32,204 nt of DNA, from IMG/VR virus record IMGVR_UViG_3300009703_003284, positions 1 to 32,204 of that record, one strand, 5' to 3'. The notes below the pieces were generated by a model, which saw nothing but the letters and a program-made list of their open reading frames with translations, made no database searches and was not told the origin of the DNA. The position numbers were made by a program, and so were the translations under genes. Shown here one piece after another: positions 15,327 through 23,898 of the stretch. Source of the stretch: a virus. Each line of letters starts with the position of its first letter. Position 1 is the first letter of the stretch.

Positions 15327-15817
15327 TGCACGACGAACCAACATATTTCTCTTCATTATCAACTGTAACCGCAGCGCGAGTTGACACTACAAGTACTACA
15401 ACTTTATTAGCTCGGCCACAAATATCATATATTAAACCTCCTTTTCGTGGTCAAATCTTTGGCGACGCTCCTAGATGTAAAGTTGGATTTGATACTCGCT
15501 TACAAATAATAGGTACTCATCTCGATTATGATCATACAACAGTATATCTAAGTGCTGCGCCAAATGTTTATACTAACCACTTAAGCGCCGTATCTGCGTT
15601 TAATTTATTTGAAAATGTACGTTCATTATCATCAACATATCCTGCATTTTCAGGTTATAGAATAGACGATTTTCATGTAGATAATGCGACAACAATATCT
15701 ATTATTATAAGTGCAGCACAAAATACTGGTAAAGCTGAGCTTATTATTGCTAATAACGGCGGATATGCGACTTTATTTGAAGATACATCTGCTAGATTAG
15801 TCAGTTTTGAATCATAA
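15326..15817 (+). CDS. probable virion protein between gp15- and gp20-like genes
   Basis: 163 residues, not recognised with certainty. The middle and end look like an immunoglobulin-like IPT/TIG module: PRCKVGFDTRLQIIGTHL, then TTVYLSA, then ISIIISAAQNTGKAELIIAN. Thr/Ser-rich start; no cysteine pattern or membrane segment. Its place between two structural genes, with a 1-nt overlap to the sheath stabiliser, suggests a neck, tail or decoration protein. The alternative is a small cement-type head protein. Confidence 0.6.
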   Translation: MHDEPTYFSSLSTVTAARVDTTSTTTLLARPQISYIKPPFRGQIFGDAPRCKVGFDTRLQIIGTHLDYDHTTVYLSAAPNVYTNHLSAVSAFNLFENVRSLSSTYPAFSGYRIDDFHVDNATTISIIISAAQNTGKAELIIANNGGYATLFEDTSARLVSFES

Positions 15818-15822
15818 ATATT
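15815..15822 (+). promoter_or_regulatory. T4-late-like promoter box before the portal gene
   Basis: CATAAATA (7 of 8 to TATAAATA), ending 11 nt before the portal ATG at 15834. The first three bases of the previous gene's stop region are shared with the box. Expected leader is about 6 nt. Confidence 0.55.
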
Positions 15823-15833
15823 TGTAATACATC

Positions 15834-17663
15834 ATGGCAGAATACGGATCAGGCGGTACAAACAGGGAAAATACATTCGGCAGAAGCTTGATGTCTTATA
15901 TTAAGCAGTCAATGCCATACGGTCAACCGTATGATGTGATGCAAAACATCGAACAGATCAACCCAAAGTATACAGACTTTTACAAAGCTGGTACGAGACG
16001 GGATGAACTCATCTCCAAGCACTCGATTTTTACAGATAAAAATGGTCAGCGTGAAGATCATCCGATGGGAGGTATTGCTGTTGACAAAAATTACCACTCA
16101 TTCATGTATGCTAATGTAGATTATGACAAATCTAAACGCTTACGTGATTACAGAGTAATGGCGCAATTTTCAGAAGTAGCAGATGCATTAGATGAAATTT
16201 GTGATGAATGTATTAACGTTGACGATGAAGATAGAATTGTACGTTTAGAGTTAAAAGATCACGATCTAGATACAAATATCTCTCATGAAATACATCAAGA
16301 ATTTGAAAAGTTTACCCAGCTATATCAATTTGATACAAGAGGGTGGGAATATTATAGATCTCTTCTAGTAGACGGGGAAGTCTATTTTGAGCATGTAATA
16401 CATAAAGATCATAAAGATGCAGGTATTTTAGGTATTATACAAATGCCTTCAGAGCTTTTAGATCCAATATATGACAATATACAAAATTTAATGATTAAAG
16501 GTTTCTTGTTACGGAAACCTAAAATAGAAAAAGACGTCAATCAGGGAGCAGGTGGTCAAAGCGGTGGAAGTACGAAAGAAGATATAGAACATATACCGTT
16601 TGATAAAAACCAAGTTACATACGTCAATAGTGGTATTTGGAATGAGACGAAAACTCTTAGAATGCCCTTTATTGAAAATGCGCGTAGAGCATATCGACAG
16701 TTGTCTTTAATTGAGGATGCAATTATTGTATATAGATTGGTAAGAGCTCCTGAGCGCTTAGTGTTTAACGTTGACGTTGGCAACATGGCACCTCCCAAAG
16801 CAGAAGCTTATTTAAGAAAGCTAATGCAAAATTATTGGTCTCGAAAAACATATGATTCGAACCAAAGTATGACAGTACAAGCATTCAATCCACAGTCAAT
16901 GCTTGATAGTTTTTGGTTTGCTAAACGTCAAGGAAGTGACGGTACCGATGTGCGAGTGTTAGAAGGAGGCAAAAACTTAGGTGAGCTTGATGACTTAAAA
17001 TACTTCCAACAAAAATTATATCGAGCCCTTAAAGTACCGATTGAAAGATTGAATCCAGAAGCTCAAGCAGATTCAGGTCAAGGAGCTACCATATTAAGAG
17101 AGGAATTAAAATTTGCGAGATTCATTATTCGCTTACAAGAACAATTTGCTAAAGGTGTTAAAGAAGCATTTGTAACACATCTTAAATTAAAAAATATGTG
17201 GCAAGATTTTGACCTTAAAGAGCAAATTGTTCACATATTTTTTACACCTCCAACCAATTTCCATGAGCTTAGAAATCAACAAATTTTAGAGCTTAAATGG
17301 AACAACTACAATACAGCTATCGCTAACCCGCTAATCTCTGATACATATGCAAAGAAGAGATTCTTGAAAATGACGGACCGCGAAATTAAACTTAATAGAG
17401 AGATGCTCAGAAAAGATAAAGCTCTTTCTTGGGAGGTTGCTCAAATTGAAGCTAACGGTCCTAACTGGAGAGAAGCTTTCGAACAACAACCAGCTGAGCC
17501 AGGAATGGCTGATCCAGGTATACCTGGTGGAGCGCCGATGGGTGGAGGAATGCCACCTGACTTTGGCCCAGCGCCTCCAATCGAAGGTGGCGAAGTAGCT
17601 CCTGATATAGCTCCGGGCGGAGACACTGCTTTACCGGCGCCACCGCCACCTCCCGCAGTATAA
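15834..17663 (+). CDS. gp20-like portal protein
   Basis: 609 residues. Strong pattern match to T4-type portals: RDYRVMAQFSEVADALDEIC (residues about 103-122), YYRSLLVDGEVYFEHVI, the YVNSGIWNE segment, AYRQLSLIEDAIIVYRLVRA followed by PERLVFNVDVGNM, the 'Y.k.LyralkVP..RL' segment (LYRALKVPIERLNPE), and an 'R.EikF.kFi.rLq..Fa' helix (LKFARFIIRLQEQFAKG). The portal forms the dodecameric ring at the capsid vertex through which DNA is packed. The last ~70 residues are a low-complexity Gly/Pro tail ending PPPPPAV, longer than in T4, likely disordered. It is behind a late-type box. Confidence 0.93.
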   Translation: MAEYGSGGTNRENTFGRSLMSYIKQSMPYGQPYDVMQNIEQINPKYTDFYKAGTRRDELISKHSIFTDKNGQREDHPMGGIAVDKNYHSFMYANVDYDKSKRLRDYRVMAQFSEVADALDEICDECINVDDEDRIVRLELKDHDLDTNISHEIHQEFEKFTQLYQFDTRGWEYYRSLLVDGEVYFEHVIHKDHKDAGILGIIQMPSELLDPIYDNIQNLMIKGFLLRKPKIEKDVNQGAGGQSGGSTKEDIEHIPFDKNQVTYVNSGIWNETKTLRMPFIENARRAYRQLSLIEDAIIVYRLVRAPERLVFNVDVGNMAPPKAEAYLRKLMQNYWSRKTYDSNQSMTVQAFNPQSMLDSFWFAKRQGSDGTDVRVLEGGKNLGELDDLKYFQQKLYRALKVPIERLNPEAQADSGQGATILREELKFARFIIRLQEQFAKGVKEAFVTHLKLKNMWQDFDLKEQIVHIFFTPPTNFHELRNQQILELKWNNYNTAIANPLISDTYAKKRFLKMTDREIKLNREMLRKDKALSWEVAQIEANGPNWREAFEQQPAEPGMADPGIPGGAPMGGGMPPDFGPAPPIEGGEVAPDIAPGGDTALPAPPPPPAV

Positions 17664-17665
17664 CG

Positions 17666-17694
17666 TTGCAACTTCCACTGTTGTTATCTATAAT
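17666..17694 (+). promoter_or_regulatory. sigma70-like leaderless promoter before a GTG start
   Basis: TTGCAA at 17666-17671, 17-bp spacer, perfect TATAAT at 17689-17694, then ACTAAC and the GTG start at 17701. There is no Shine-Dalgarno sequence in between. The -35 overlaps a small palindrome (GTTGCAAC, 17665-17672). Confidence 0.65.
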
Positions 17695-17700
17695 ACTAAC

Positions 17701-18255
17701 GTGAGTAAGAATAACTACGTTTGCATTATTACAGGTGTATCGAAATATCTCCCTCCGAGCATAGCAGAAAAAAAGATAGAGAAGTTCGGCTCGGTAAAGG
17801 AATTTCGAAAACATTATATCTCACCTTCAGCTGCTAAGCTACTTAGAGCCGGTGAAGCTATTGCAGACGTTCGCGAAGCTTTAGGTGGTACAGAGTTGCC
17901 AGACGTTGATCCTCATATTTTAACAAAGCTAAATTTGCTTAGAAAAAAGAAAGGGTTACGCGCCTTAGAAGCAGAAGAGAAACAAAGACGAGATGCATAT
18001 CTCAGATCTAAAGAATATAGAGAGAAAATAGATCAGATTAAAATTGACCGGGATAATTGGTCAGACCGCCAATATATAGAGTACGCAACCGGCGGTCCAG
18101 ATAGATGTCAAACCGAACTTGGAGGTACTTGTGCACGCCCAGATATATATCTATCCTGGAATAGTAAAGCATGTGACGGGTGCAATTATTATGACCATTG
18201 TTTGTGCGCTAATAAGCGGTTATCACATGAAAAGAAGAAGAGAAAGCGGAAATGA
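17701..18255 (+). CDS. Cys-rich basic protein, paralogue of the next gene
   Basis: 184 residues, GTG start set by the promoter and by absence of an upstream in-frame start. Residues 8-62 share a domain with the following protein (C-x2-TG, KKIEK-x-GS, YI, A-x2-LL, G-x6-R-x2-L). A charged helical middle (about 75-120) follows, then a C-terminal cluster of six cysteines (136, 144, 158, 161, 167, 169) that looks metal-binding, and a KKKRKRK tail. The sequence suggests a small nucleic-acid-binding protein; this is inference. I do not know the family. Confidence 0.7.
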   Translation: MSKNNYVCIITGVSKYLPPSIAEKKIEKFGSVKEFRKHYISPSAAKLLRAGEAIADVREALGGTELPDVDPHILTKLNLLRKKKGLRALEAEEKQRRDAYLRSKEYREKIDQIKIDRDNWSDRQYIEYATGGPDRCQTELGGTCARPDIYLSWNSKACDGCNYYDHCLCANKRLSHEKKKRKRK

Positions 18256-18602
18256 GTAAAACGAGAAAATTAACGTGTAATGTTACAGGTAAGACGCTTT
18301 TTGCCGGCAAAGCATACTATAGTAAAAAGGTAGAAAAAGCGGGCTCTGAGGAGATTCTACACAATACGTATATATGTAAGGAAGCTAAGGACCTTCTTAA
18401 AAAAGGCTATACAGTTGATGAAACGAGACAGACTCTAAATATTGATACTAGTATAGCTTGTACCATAACAGATGATGAAGTTAAAGACCTCGTGCATGCG
18501 GATACAATGAGAATAAATACTACAGAAGCTCCGAGATTAGGAGTTATTAAGACGGATCCAGACGTCGCAAAATTTATAAAGAGTTTAATGGAGGATAATT
18601 AA
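18252..18602 (+). CDS. small protein sharing an N-terminal domain with its upstream neighbour
   Basis: 116 residues, ATGA overlap with the previous gene. Residues 9-63 align without gaps to residues 8-62 of the preceding protein, with the same spacing of C-x2-TG, KK-(I/V)-EK-x-GS, YI, A-x2-LL and G-x6-R-x2-L (17 identities in 55 positions by my count). The C-terminal part (AETDDEVKDL-type acidic stretch, then TDPDVAKFIKSLMEDN) is unrelated and acidic, unlike the basic Cys-rich end of the partner. Function unknown; a tandem duplication that has diverged. Confidence 0.7.
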   Translation: MSKTRKLTCNVTGKTLFAGKAYYSKKVEKAGSEEILHNTYICKEAKDLLKKGYTVDETRQTLNIDTSIACTITDDEVKDLVHADTMRINTTEAPRLGVIKTDPDVAKFIKSLMEDN

Positions 18603-18820
18603 TGTATACAGTACACGACACAGGACAAGGAATGTTAAAAATCGTAGACGCATCGCGAGGTATTCAAGCTGGCGTCATTTCACCAAGAGGTAAAGTAATT
18701 ACACCTCCCGTTGTTAACGGCAATCAAGTATCGTTTGTCGTACAACACCCGGATGGTACTAAAATGGGAACGACTCATAAATTACCAACAGGTCAATTGA
18801 TAAATCAATTTAGAGTTTAA
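18602..18820 (+). CDS. small beta-rich protein of unknown function
   Basis: 72 residues with a GGAG ribosome-binding site before the ATG, overlapping the previous stop by one base. Alternating hydrophobic and polar residues with several Gly turns (HDTGQGMLKIVDASRG, ISPRGKVITPPVVNGNQVSF, HPDGTKMGTTHKLPTG) suggest a small beta barrel. No family recognised. It ends just before the -35 of the next promoter, so it is probably the last gene of this small operon. Confidence 0.6.
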   Translation: MYTVHDTGQGMLKIVDASRGIQAGVISPRGKVITPPVVNGNQVSFVVQHPDGTKMGTTHKLPTGQLINQFRV

Positions 18821-18821
18821 C

Positions 18822-18849
18822 TTGATAATAACAGACATTAAGATATAAT
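18822..18849 (+). promoter_or_regulatory. sigma70-like leaderless promoter
   Basis: TTGATA at 18822-18827, 16-bp spacer, perfect TATAAT at 18844-18849, then TTGTGT and the ATG at 18856. It is nearly the same module as at 11799-11832. This position makes the ATG at 18856 the likely start rather than the in-frame TTG at 18850. Confidence 0.7.
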
Positions 18850-18855
18850 TTGTGT

Positions 18856-19422
18856 ATGAGTGTCGGGTTAGAATTAGTTGACCAGCCGGTAACAATAAAA
18901 AAATATAAGATATACGATATACAATCGTTACCTAAAATTATTTTAGGTCTGCGAGTTAAGAATCGGTTTGATGAAAGTCGTGTTACAATTAAACGAAAAT
19001 ATAAGCCATCGCTTATTTCACATTTTAAGACAGACAAGCAACTTGAGCCGGTTTTTTTATATGGCATTGAAATATCTCCTATTGATAAATATTCACCTTT
19101 ACTCGAGATTGTAACCAAGCACGCCGTATGCGACCCTGCAGTTATTCAAAGTGTAAATGTTGAGACGTATACAAACATTTTATCAGAGTTCGGTCTTTCG
19201 TGTAATACTAATTTTAAGTATCTAAGCGACGGAGTTTATCCGATAGATATACAACATTTAAGTGCACTTTCGAAAACAGATATGTCAGGAGAAATTCAAT
19301 CCGGGTTTAGATCAATGGTAAAGAAAAGCGAATTACCCTGGTATATGAATACATTAAATTTCAATATATTTATATTAGCTAAGTCTTCTGGATACAATAA
19401 AGATTACTCACTAAATACATAG
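18856..19422 (+). CDS. protein of unknown function upstream of nrdA
   Basis: 188 residues from the ATG at 18856. Not recognised. The N-terminal half is strand-rich and basic (VTIKKYKIYDIQSLPKIILG, RVTIKRKYKPSLISHF); residues about 60-95 contain YGIEISPIDKYSPLLEIVTK. No cysteine motif, signal peptide or membrane segment, so a cytoplasmic or virion-associated protein. It has its own leaderless-type promoter and lies 11 nt before nrdA. There is no evidence for a function. Confidence 0.65.
   Translation: MSVGLELVDQPVTIKKYKIYDIQSLPKIILGLRVKNRFDESRVTIKRKYKPSLISHFKTDKQLEPVFLYGIEISPIDKYSPLLEIVTKHAVCDPAVIQSVNVETYTNILSEFGLSCNTNFKYLSDGVYPIDIQHLSALSKTDMSGEIQSGFRSMVKKSELPWYMNTLNFNIFILAKSSGYNKDYSLNT
19410..19417 (+). 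promoter_or_regulatory. possible late-type box before nrdA
   Basis: ACTAAATA (6 of 8 to TATAAATA) ends 16 nt before the nrdA ATG. Weaker than the boxes in front of the structural genes and listed only because of its position. A late promoter for ribonucleotide reductase would be unusual. Confidence 0.25.
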
Positions 19423-19433
19423 TACGACAGTTA

Positions 19434-21698
19434 ATGAAAGTTTATAAACGTGACAGTCGCGAAGAAGCATTTGATAATGAGAAGATACATGAAGTTTTAT
19501 TTTGGGCAACCGAAAATATAAACGGCGTAACAGTAAGTGACATCGAAATCAAAGTTGCACCGCAATTTTTCGATGGTATTACTTCCGACGGTATCCATCA
19601 AATCCTAATTCAAGGCGCGGCAGATATGATAACGGAGAAGACTCCGAATTATCAGTTTGTTGCTGCTAATCTATTAAACTTTTATCTTCGCAAAGAGGTC
19701 TTCAATACTTCAGATAATATGCCTACACTTAGAAGTGTAATTAAGCGAAATGTTGAAGATGATATATATGATTCAATAATTTTAGACAAGTATACTAACG
19801 ACGAGCTTAAAAAATTAAACAACATTATAAAACACAGACGAGACTACAATTTTGTATATGCAGGGTTGCAGCAGTTAATTGACAAATATCTCCTTAAAGA
19901 CCGCACTACAGGAAAAATTTATGAAACGCCTCAGTATATGTACATGCTTATCTGTATGACATTGATGGCTGATGTTGAAGATAAAATTAAGAGGTTAAGG
20001 TTAATTAAAGATTTGTATAACGATATGTCTATGTTTAAGATAAGTTTGCCTACGCCCATTATGTGCGGAGTACGGACCCCTTCTAGGCAGTATTCTAGTT
20101 GTACGTTAATTGATGTTGGTGATAACTTACCTAGCATTTTTCATTCTAATACTGCAGTGGGATATTACACCGCTAACAGAGCAGGTATTGGTTTGAATTT
20201 TGGTGAAATCAGGGGGGTAGAATCCAAAATTCGAAACGGTGAGGTAGTACATACTGGAGTCATCCCGTTCTTAAAAATGTTCGAGTCTACGACTAAGTCT
20301 TGTACTCAGAACGGTGTTCGTGGTGGTTCCAGTACTACCCACTTTCCGTTTTGGCACAAAGAGATCGAAGATATTTTAGTTCTTAAAAACAACAGAGGAA
20401 CAGATGATAATAGAGTTAGAAAAATGGATTACTCTATTCAATTTTGCAGACTGTTCTATCGGAGATTTGTCGAAGATAAACATATAACGTTATTTTCGCC
20501 ACATGAAGTACAGGACTTATACGAAGCTTTCGGTCACGATAATGATAGATTTGATGAATTGTACGAGCACTATGAGCGGTCAAGAACAATTTGGAAACGA
20601 AAGGTAAAAGCAAGAGATTTATTTTCGCAGTTTGCTCAGGAGAGAATTGAAACAGGTAGGATGTACGTTATGAATATTGATCACTGTAACGATCATAGCT
20701 CATTTCATGATAAGATTAAAATGTCTAATTTGTGTCAAGAAATAACGCTACCTACAACACCGATGCAGCATATTGATGACGGTGATGAAACTGATTCTGA
20801 GATTGCGTTATGTGTATTGTCTGCTGTAAATGTTGGAGCTTTACGGTCGTTAGACGAGCTTGAAGATGTTTGTGCAAATATAGTACGATCGTTAGACGCA
20901 GTAATTGAGCATCAATATTATCCTGTCAATGCATCCAAAAAAATGCTTAAAAGAAGGAGTATTGGCGTGGGTATAACTAACTTAGCATACTATTTGGCTA
21001 AGCATGGTACGCGCTATGATGACCCGGCAGCGTGTACAGTAGTAGATGAATTAATGGAGCACATACAGTACTATATGATTAAGGCGTCTGTTGAGCTCGC
21101 TAAAGAAAAAGGGCCATGTGAATGGTTTGATCGTACCAAGTACTCAAAAGGAATTTTACCTATCGATACATACTGTAAAGCGGTTGACAAATTAGTAAAA
21201 CGTAAATTGACTCTACCGTGGGAAAAGCTACGAAAACAGATTAAAGAGCATGGTATGAGAAACTCAACATTAACTGCGTTAATGCCTTGCGAATCGAGCT
21301 CCTTAGTTACTAATTCAACAAATGGAATAGAACCTCCTCGTGGCTTATTAACTATTAAAAAGTCGAAACATGGGTTAATTCCCCAGGTTGTACCGGAGAT
21401 TTACACACTACGAAACAAATATACATTAGCATTTGAGATGGAAAATAATAAAGGTTATACTAATATATGTGCCGTGATACAAAAGTATATTGATCAGTCG
21501 ATATCGGGCAATCACTACTATAATTTTGCAAAATATGAAACAGGAAATTTACCAATGTCTGAAGTAGTGCATGACTTATTATACTCATATAAGGTTGGGT
21601 TAAAGACATTATATTATGCAAATACGGAGGACGGTAAAACCGACAAACATATAGAGGATGAAGATACAGACTGTGCTGGTGGAGCATGTAAGCTATGA
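19434..21698 (+). CDS. nrdA: ribonucleoside-diphosphate reductase, alpha subunit (class Ia)
   Basis: 754 residues, normal for class Ia. An N-terminal ATP-cone-like segment (VYKRDSREEAFDNEKIHEVL) is followed by the catalytic barrel. QYSSCTLIDVGD holds the first redox cysteine, SNLCQEITLP the radical-site Cys with N-x-C-x-E, ALCVLSAVNVG the second redox cysteine, and PCESSSLVTNSTNGIEPPR the substrate-binding loop. The C-terminal tail ends DCAGGACKL, the Cys pair that passes electrons from thioredoxin or glutaredoxin. Makes deoxynucleotides for phage replication. Overlaps nrdB by 4 nt. Confidence 0.97.
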   Translation: MKVYKRDSREEAFDNEKIHEVLFWATENINGVTVSDIEIKVAPQFFDGITSDGIHQILIQGAADMITEKTPNYQFVAANLLNFYLRKEVFNTSDNMPTLRSVIKRNVEDDIYDSIILDKYTNDELKKLNNIIKHRRDYNFVYAGLQQLIDKYLLKDRTTGKIYETPQYMYMLICMTLMADVEDKIKRLRLIKDLYNDMSMFKISLPTPIMCGVRTPSRQYSSCTLIDVGDNLPSIFHSNTAVGYYTANRAGIGLNFGEIRGVESKIRNGEVVHTGVIPFLKMFESTTKSCTQNGVRGGSSTTHFPFWHKEIEDILVLKNNRGTDDNRVRKMDYSIQFCRLFYRRFVEDKHITLFSPHEVQDLYEAFGHDNDRFDELYEHYERSRTIWKRKVKARDLFSQFAQERIETGRMYVMNIDHCNDHSSFHDKIKMSNLCQEITLPTTPMQHIDDGDETDSEIALCVLSAVNVGALRSLDELEDVCANIVRSLDAVIEHQYYPVNASKKMLKRRSIGVGITNLAYYLAKHGTRYDDPAACTVVDELMEHIQYYMIKASVELAKEKGPCEWFDRTKYSKGILPIDTYCKAVDKLVKRKLTLPWEKLRKQIKEHGMRNSTLTALMPCESSSLVTNSTNGIEPPRGLLTIKKSKHGLIPQVVPEIYTLRNKYTLAFEMENNKGYTNICAVIQKYIDQSISGNHYYNFAKYETGNLPMSEVVHDLLYSYKVGLKTLYYANTEDGKTDKHIEDEDTDCAGGACKL

Positions 21699-22768
21699 AG
21701 AATATTATTAATAAGAAAAATGTTGATACAACTAAGCAGCCATTATTTTTTGGTGAAGGATTAAACTTACAGCGGTACGACAAATATCGATATAAAAAGA
21801 TATTTGACTTATTTTTACAACAAATGTCGTTTTTCTGGCGACCGGAAGAGGTTGACTTGAGCGGCAAAGAGAAGAACGATTTTTTATCACTTACAGATCA
21901 TGAAAAGTTCATTTTTACAAAAAACTTATCGTATCAAATTTTACTGGATTCAGTCCAAGGTCGAGGAATCGGTCACTTATTACATGACTGTTCTAATCCG
22001 GAATTTGAAGCATATTGCAAGTCGTGGGAATTTTTTGAAACAATTCATTCATACTCATACACGTATATAATTAAAAACGTTTATCCTAATCCATCCGATG
22101 TTTTTGATGCTATTTTAACAGATAAAGAAGTGTTAAAACGAACCACATCTGTTACAAAATACTATGATGATTTAATTAACAATATAGATGAAAAGGATAT
22201 CAATAGTCGAAAGAAAAAATTATATTTGACATTGGTTAGTATTAATATATTAGAGGGAATTAGGTTTTATGTGTCGTTTGCTTGTGCGTATGCAATGGCT
22301 CAAAATAAAAAGATGGAAGGTAATGCAAAAATTATTTCCCTTATAAATCGCGACGAAAACTTGCATTTAGCATTTACACAAAACATACTAAAATATCTTA
22401 GAGACAACAAGGATGAAGGGTTTCAGCACATTGTAAAAGAGTGTGAAGAGACTGTAAGTAAAATGTTTGAAGATGCTGCAACCGAAGAAATGGAATGGGC
22501 TCAATATCTTTTCAAAGATGGTTCTATTTTAGGATTAAACGAAACTATCCTAGTACAATACATGAAACATCTTACTAATAAGAGAATGAAAGCTGTAGGC
22601 GTTAAACCTATCTTTCCTGAAACGCCTAACCCGATTAACTGGATTCAAAACTGGACTGAGAGTAAGCGAGTTCAAAACGCGCCTCAAGAAACAGAGATTG
22701 AATCGTATAAGATTGGATCATTTGACCAAAATATTAGCGATATTAACGTTGATGAATTTGACTTTTAA
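21695..22768 (+). CDS. nrdB: ribonucleoside-diphosphate reductase, beta subunit (class Ia)
   Basis: 357 residues. Diiron ligands are visible in order: D in LLDSVQG, E and H in FFETIHSYSYTYII, E in ILEGIRFYV, and E and H in NRDENLHLAF. The radical tyrosine falls at the expected spacing (seven residues after the first helix Glu: E-T-I-H-S-Y-S-Y). The extra Tyr two residues before it replaces Arg of the E. coli enzyme. The C-terminus (DINVDEFDF) is the acidic/aromatic tail that docks to NrdA. Translationally coupled to both nrdA and the dCMP deaminase gene. Confidence 0.97.
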   Translation: MKNIINKKNVDTTKQPLFFGEGLNLQRYDKYRYKKIFDLFLQQMSFFWRPEEVDLSGKEKNDFLSLTDHEKFIFTKNLSYQILLDSVQGRGIGHLLHDCSNPEFEAYCKSWEFFETIHSYSYTYIIKNVYPNPSDVFDAILTDKEVLKRTTSVTKYYDDLINNIDEKDINSRKKKLYLTLVSINILEGIRFYVSFACAYAMAQNKKMEGNAKIISLINRDENLHLAFTQNILKYLRDNKDEGFQHIVKECEETVSKMFEDAATEEMEWAQYLFKDGSILGLNETILVQYMKHLTNKRMKAVGVKPIFPETPNPINWIQNWTESKRVQNAPQETEIESYKIGSFDQNISDINVDEFDF

Positions 22769-23196
22769 TGCCTAGCCAACAAAAATTAGATTCTGCATAT
22801 ATGGACATTGCTACCAGATGGGGCAAAATGTCTCATGCCCGTCGTAAGCAGGTAGGATGTATTATTGTCAAGGATGGCCAGATTATTTCAGACGGGTATA
22901 ATGGGACACCGAATGGTTTTGATAATAATTGTGAATTTGAAACAAGGTTTGGATACGAAACTAAACCTGAAGTGTTGCATGCTGAAACCAATGCACTAAC
23001 TAAACTTGCTAAAAGTACGCAAAGCAGTAAAGACGCTACAATGTACATTACATTATCACCATGTTTTGATTGTGCTAAGCTAATTATTCAAAGCGGGATC
23101 AAACGTGTTGTCTATGCTGAAGAATATAAAATAACTACAGGTATCGACTTGTTGAAGCAAGCAAAAATATCAGTGTCTTGTGTTAAGATCCTTTAA
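22768..23196 (+). CDS. dCMP deaminase
   Basis: 142 residues. Zinc-site motifs HAE (71-73) and PCFDC (98-102), a TRWGKMSHARRKQVGCIIV start typical of deoxycytidylate deaminases, and GYNGTP (44-49) for nucleotide binding. It converts dCMP to dUMP, feeding dTMP synthesis. It follows nrdB with a 1-nt overlap, making a nucleotide-supply operon. Its 3' end overlaps the end of the convergent minus-strand gene by 27 nt. Confidence 0.93.
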   Translation: MPSQQKLDSAYMDIATRWGKMSHARRKQVGCIIVKDGQIISDGYNGTPNGFDNNCEFETRFGYETKPEVLHAETNALTKLAKSTQSSKDATMYITLSPCFDCAKLIIQSGIKRVVYAEEYKITTGIDLLKQAKISVSCVKIL

Positions 23197-23880
23197 TTTC
23201 TCTTGATGTACTCGTACATAATCTAAAGCAGATACAGCTATTGTGTTATTATCGATACGGTAGTTTAACCCAAAGGATCCTGCTTGATGATGCCATGTTT
23301 GACCTTGATATTCAAAATCAGGTGTTGCATATATCCATTGCATACCCGTTAAATAATCCTCTGAATGTTGGGTAAAATCGGCGGGAGTGTACTTTGTATT
23401 AAGGCCGGATTGAGTTATTGTCTCTTCTGTAATATCAGTAAACGTTTCTTTTTCTCCAGTCCATTCGCCACATAGAAACCAGAAATCAGACGACGAAGAT
23501 CTAGCGGTATCATAGTCATATAACCGCCAGCGCTCTAAAGTCCAGTTACTTAAGTTACTCGTTCTATCATCTGGATCAGCGTATACTTCCGTAGCACATA
23601 ATGTATATGCACCAGTGTCGTGTGTTAATTGTGACCTCCACTCAAATCTAATATCACCGTCTGGAGTTTTCTCAGTTTCATTGTTATTTAAGTATTCTGT
23701 ACGCTTCTCTAAGTATTCATCCATGACTCGCTTTGACGGGTTGAATACCTGTGACCTAATACCCGCCTTTATGTTGCTCAAGTCTGTATTGTCTTGCCGT
23801 ACATGAGTAATACTTAGCTCTGTATTGTCAAGCTCCTGTGCATTGCTTGTAAGTGCCTCTTTGAACGTAAAGTAACTCAT
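23170..23880 (-). CDS. probable virion/baseplate-associated protein of unknown function
   Basis: 236 residues. No family recognised. Acidic, Thr/Asn/Asp-rich, with many aromatic residues (WRLYDYDTARSSSSDFWFLC, then MQWIYATPDFEYQGQTWHHQ), a composition common in phage tail and fibre proteins. It lies directly downstream of the gp5-like gene on the same strand (15-nt gap) with a TAGAAATA late-like octamer before its ATG, so a structural role is likely. It overlaps the dCMP deaminase end antisense by 27 nt. Confidence 0.65.
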   Translation of the reverse strand: MSYFTFKEALTSNAQELDNTELSITHVRQDNTDLSNIKAGIRSQVFNPSKRVMDEYLEKRTEYLNNNETEKTPDGDIRFEWRSQLTHDTGAYTLCATEVYADPDDRTSNLSNWTLERWRLYDYDTARSSSSDFWFLCGEWTGEKETFTDITEETITQSGLNTKYTPADFTQHSEDYLTGMQWIYATPDFEYQGQTWHHQAGSFGLNYRIDNNTIAVSALDYVRVHQEKLKDLNTRH

Positions 23881-23890
23881 TTTAATATAT

Positions 23891-23898
23891 TATTTCTA
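23891..23898 (-). promoter_or_regulatory. T4-late-like promoter box
   Basis: Minus-strand TAGAAATA (7 of 8 to TATAAATA) ends 10 nt before the ATG of the gene starting at 23880. It overlaps the end of the gp5-like gene. Confidence 0.35.

Noticed and set aside
17441-17671. Minus-strand frame of about 76 codons rich in Gly/Pro opposite the portal 3' end
   Set aside because: It is the antisense shadow of the Gly/Pro-rich portal tail; low complexity, no ribosome-binding site, and the portal frame is certain.
17665-17672. GTTGCAAC palindrome after the portal gene as an operator or terminator
   Set aside because: Only 8 bp, no loop or T-run, and already explained by the -35 element of the next promoter.
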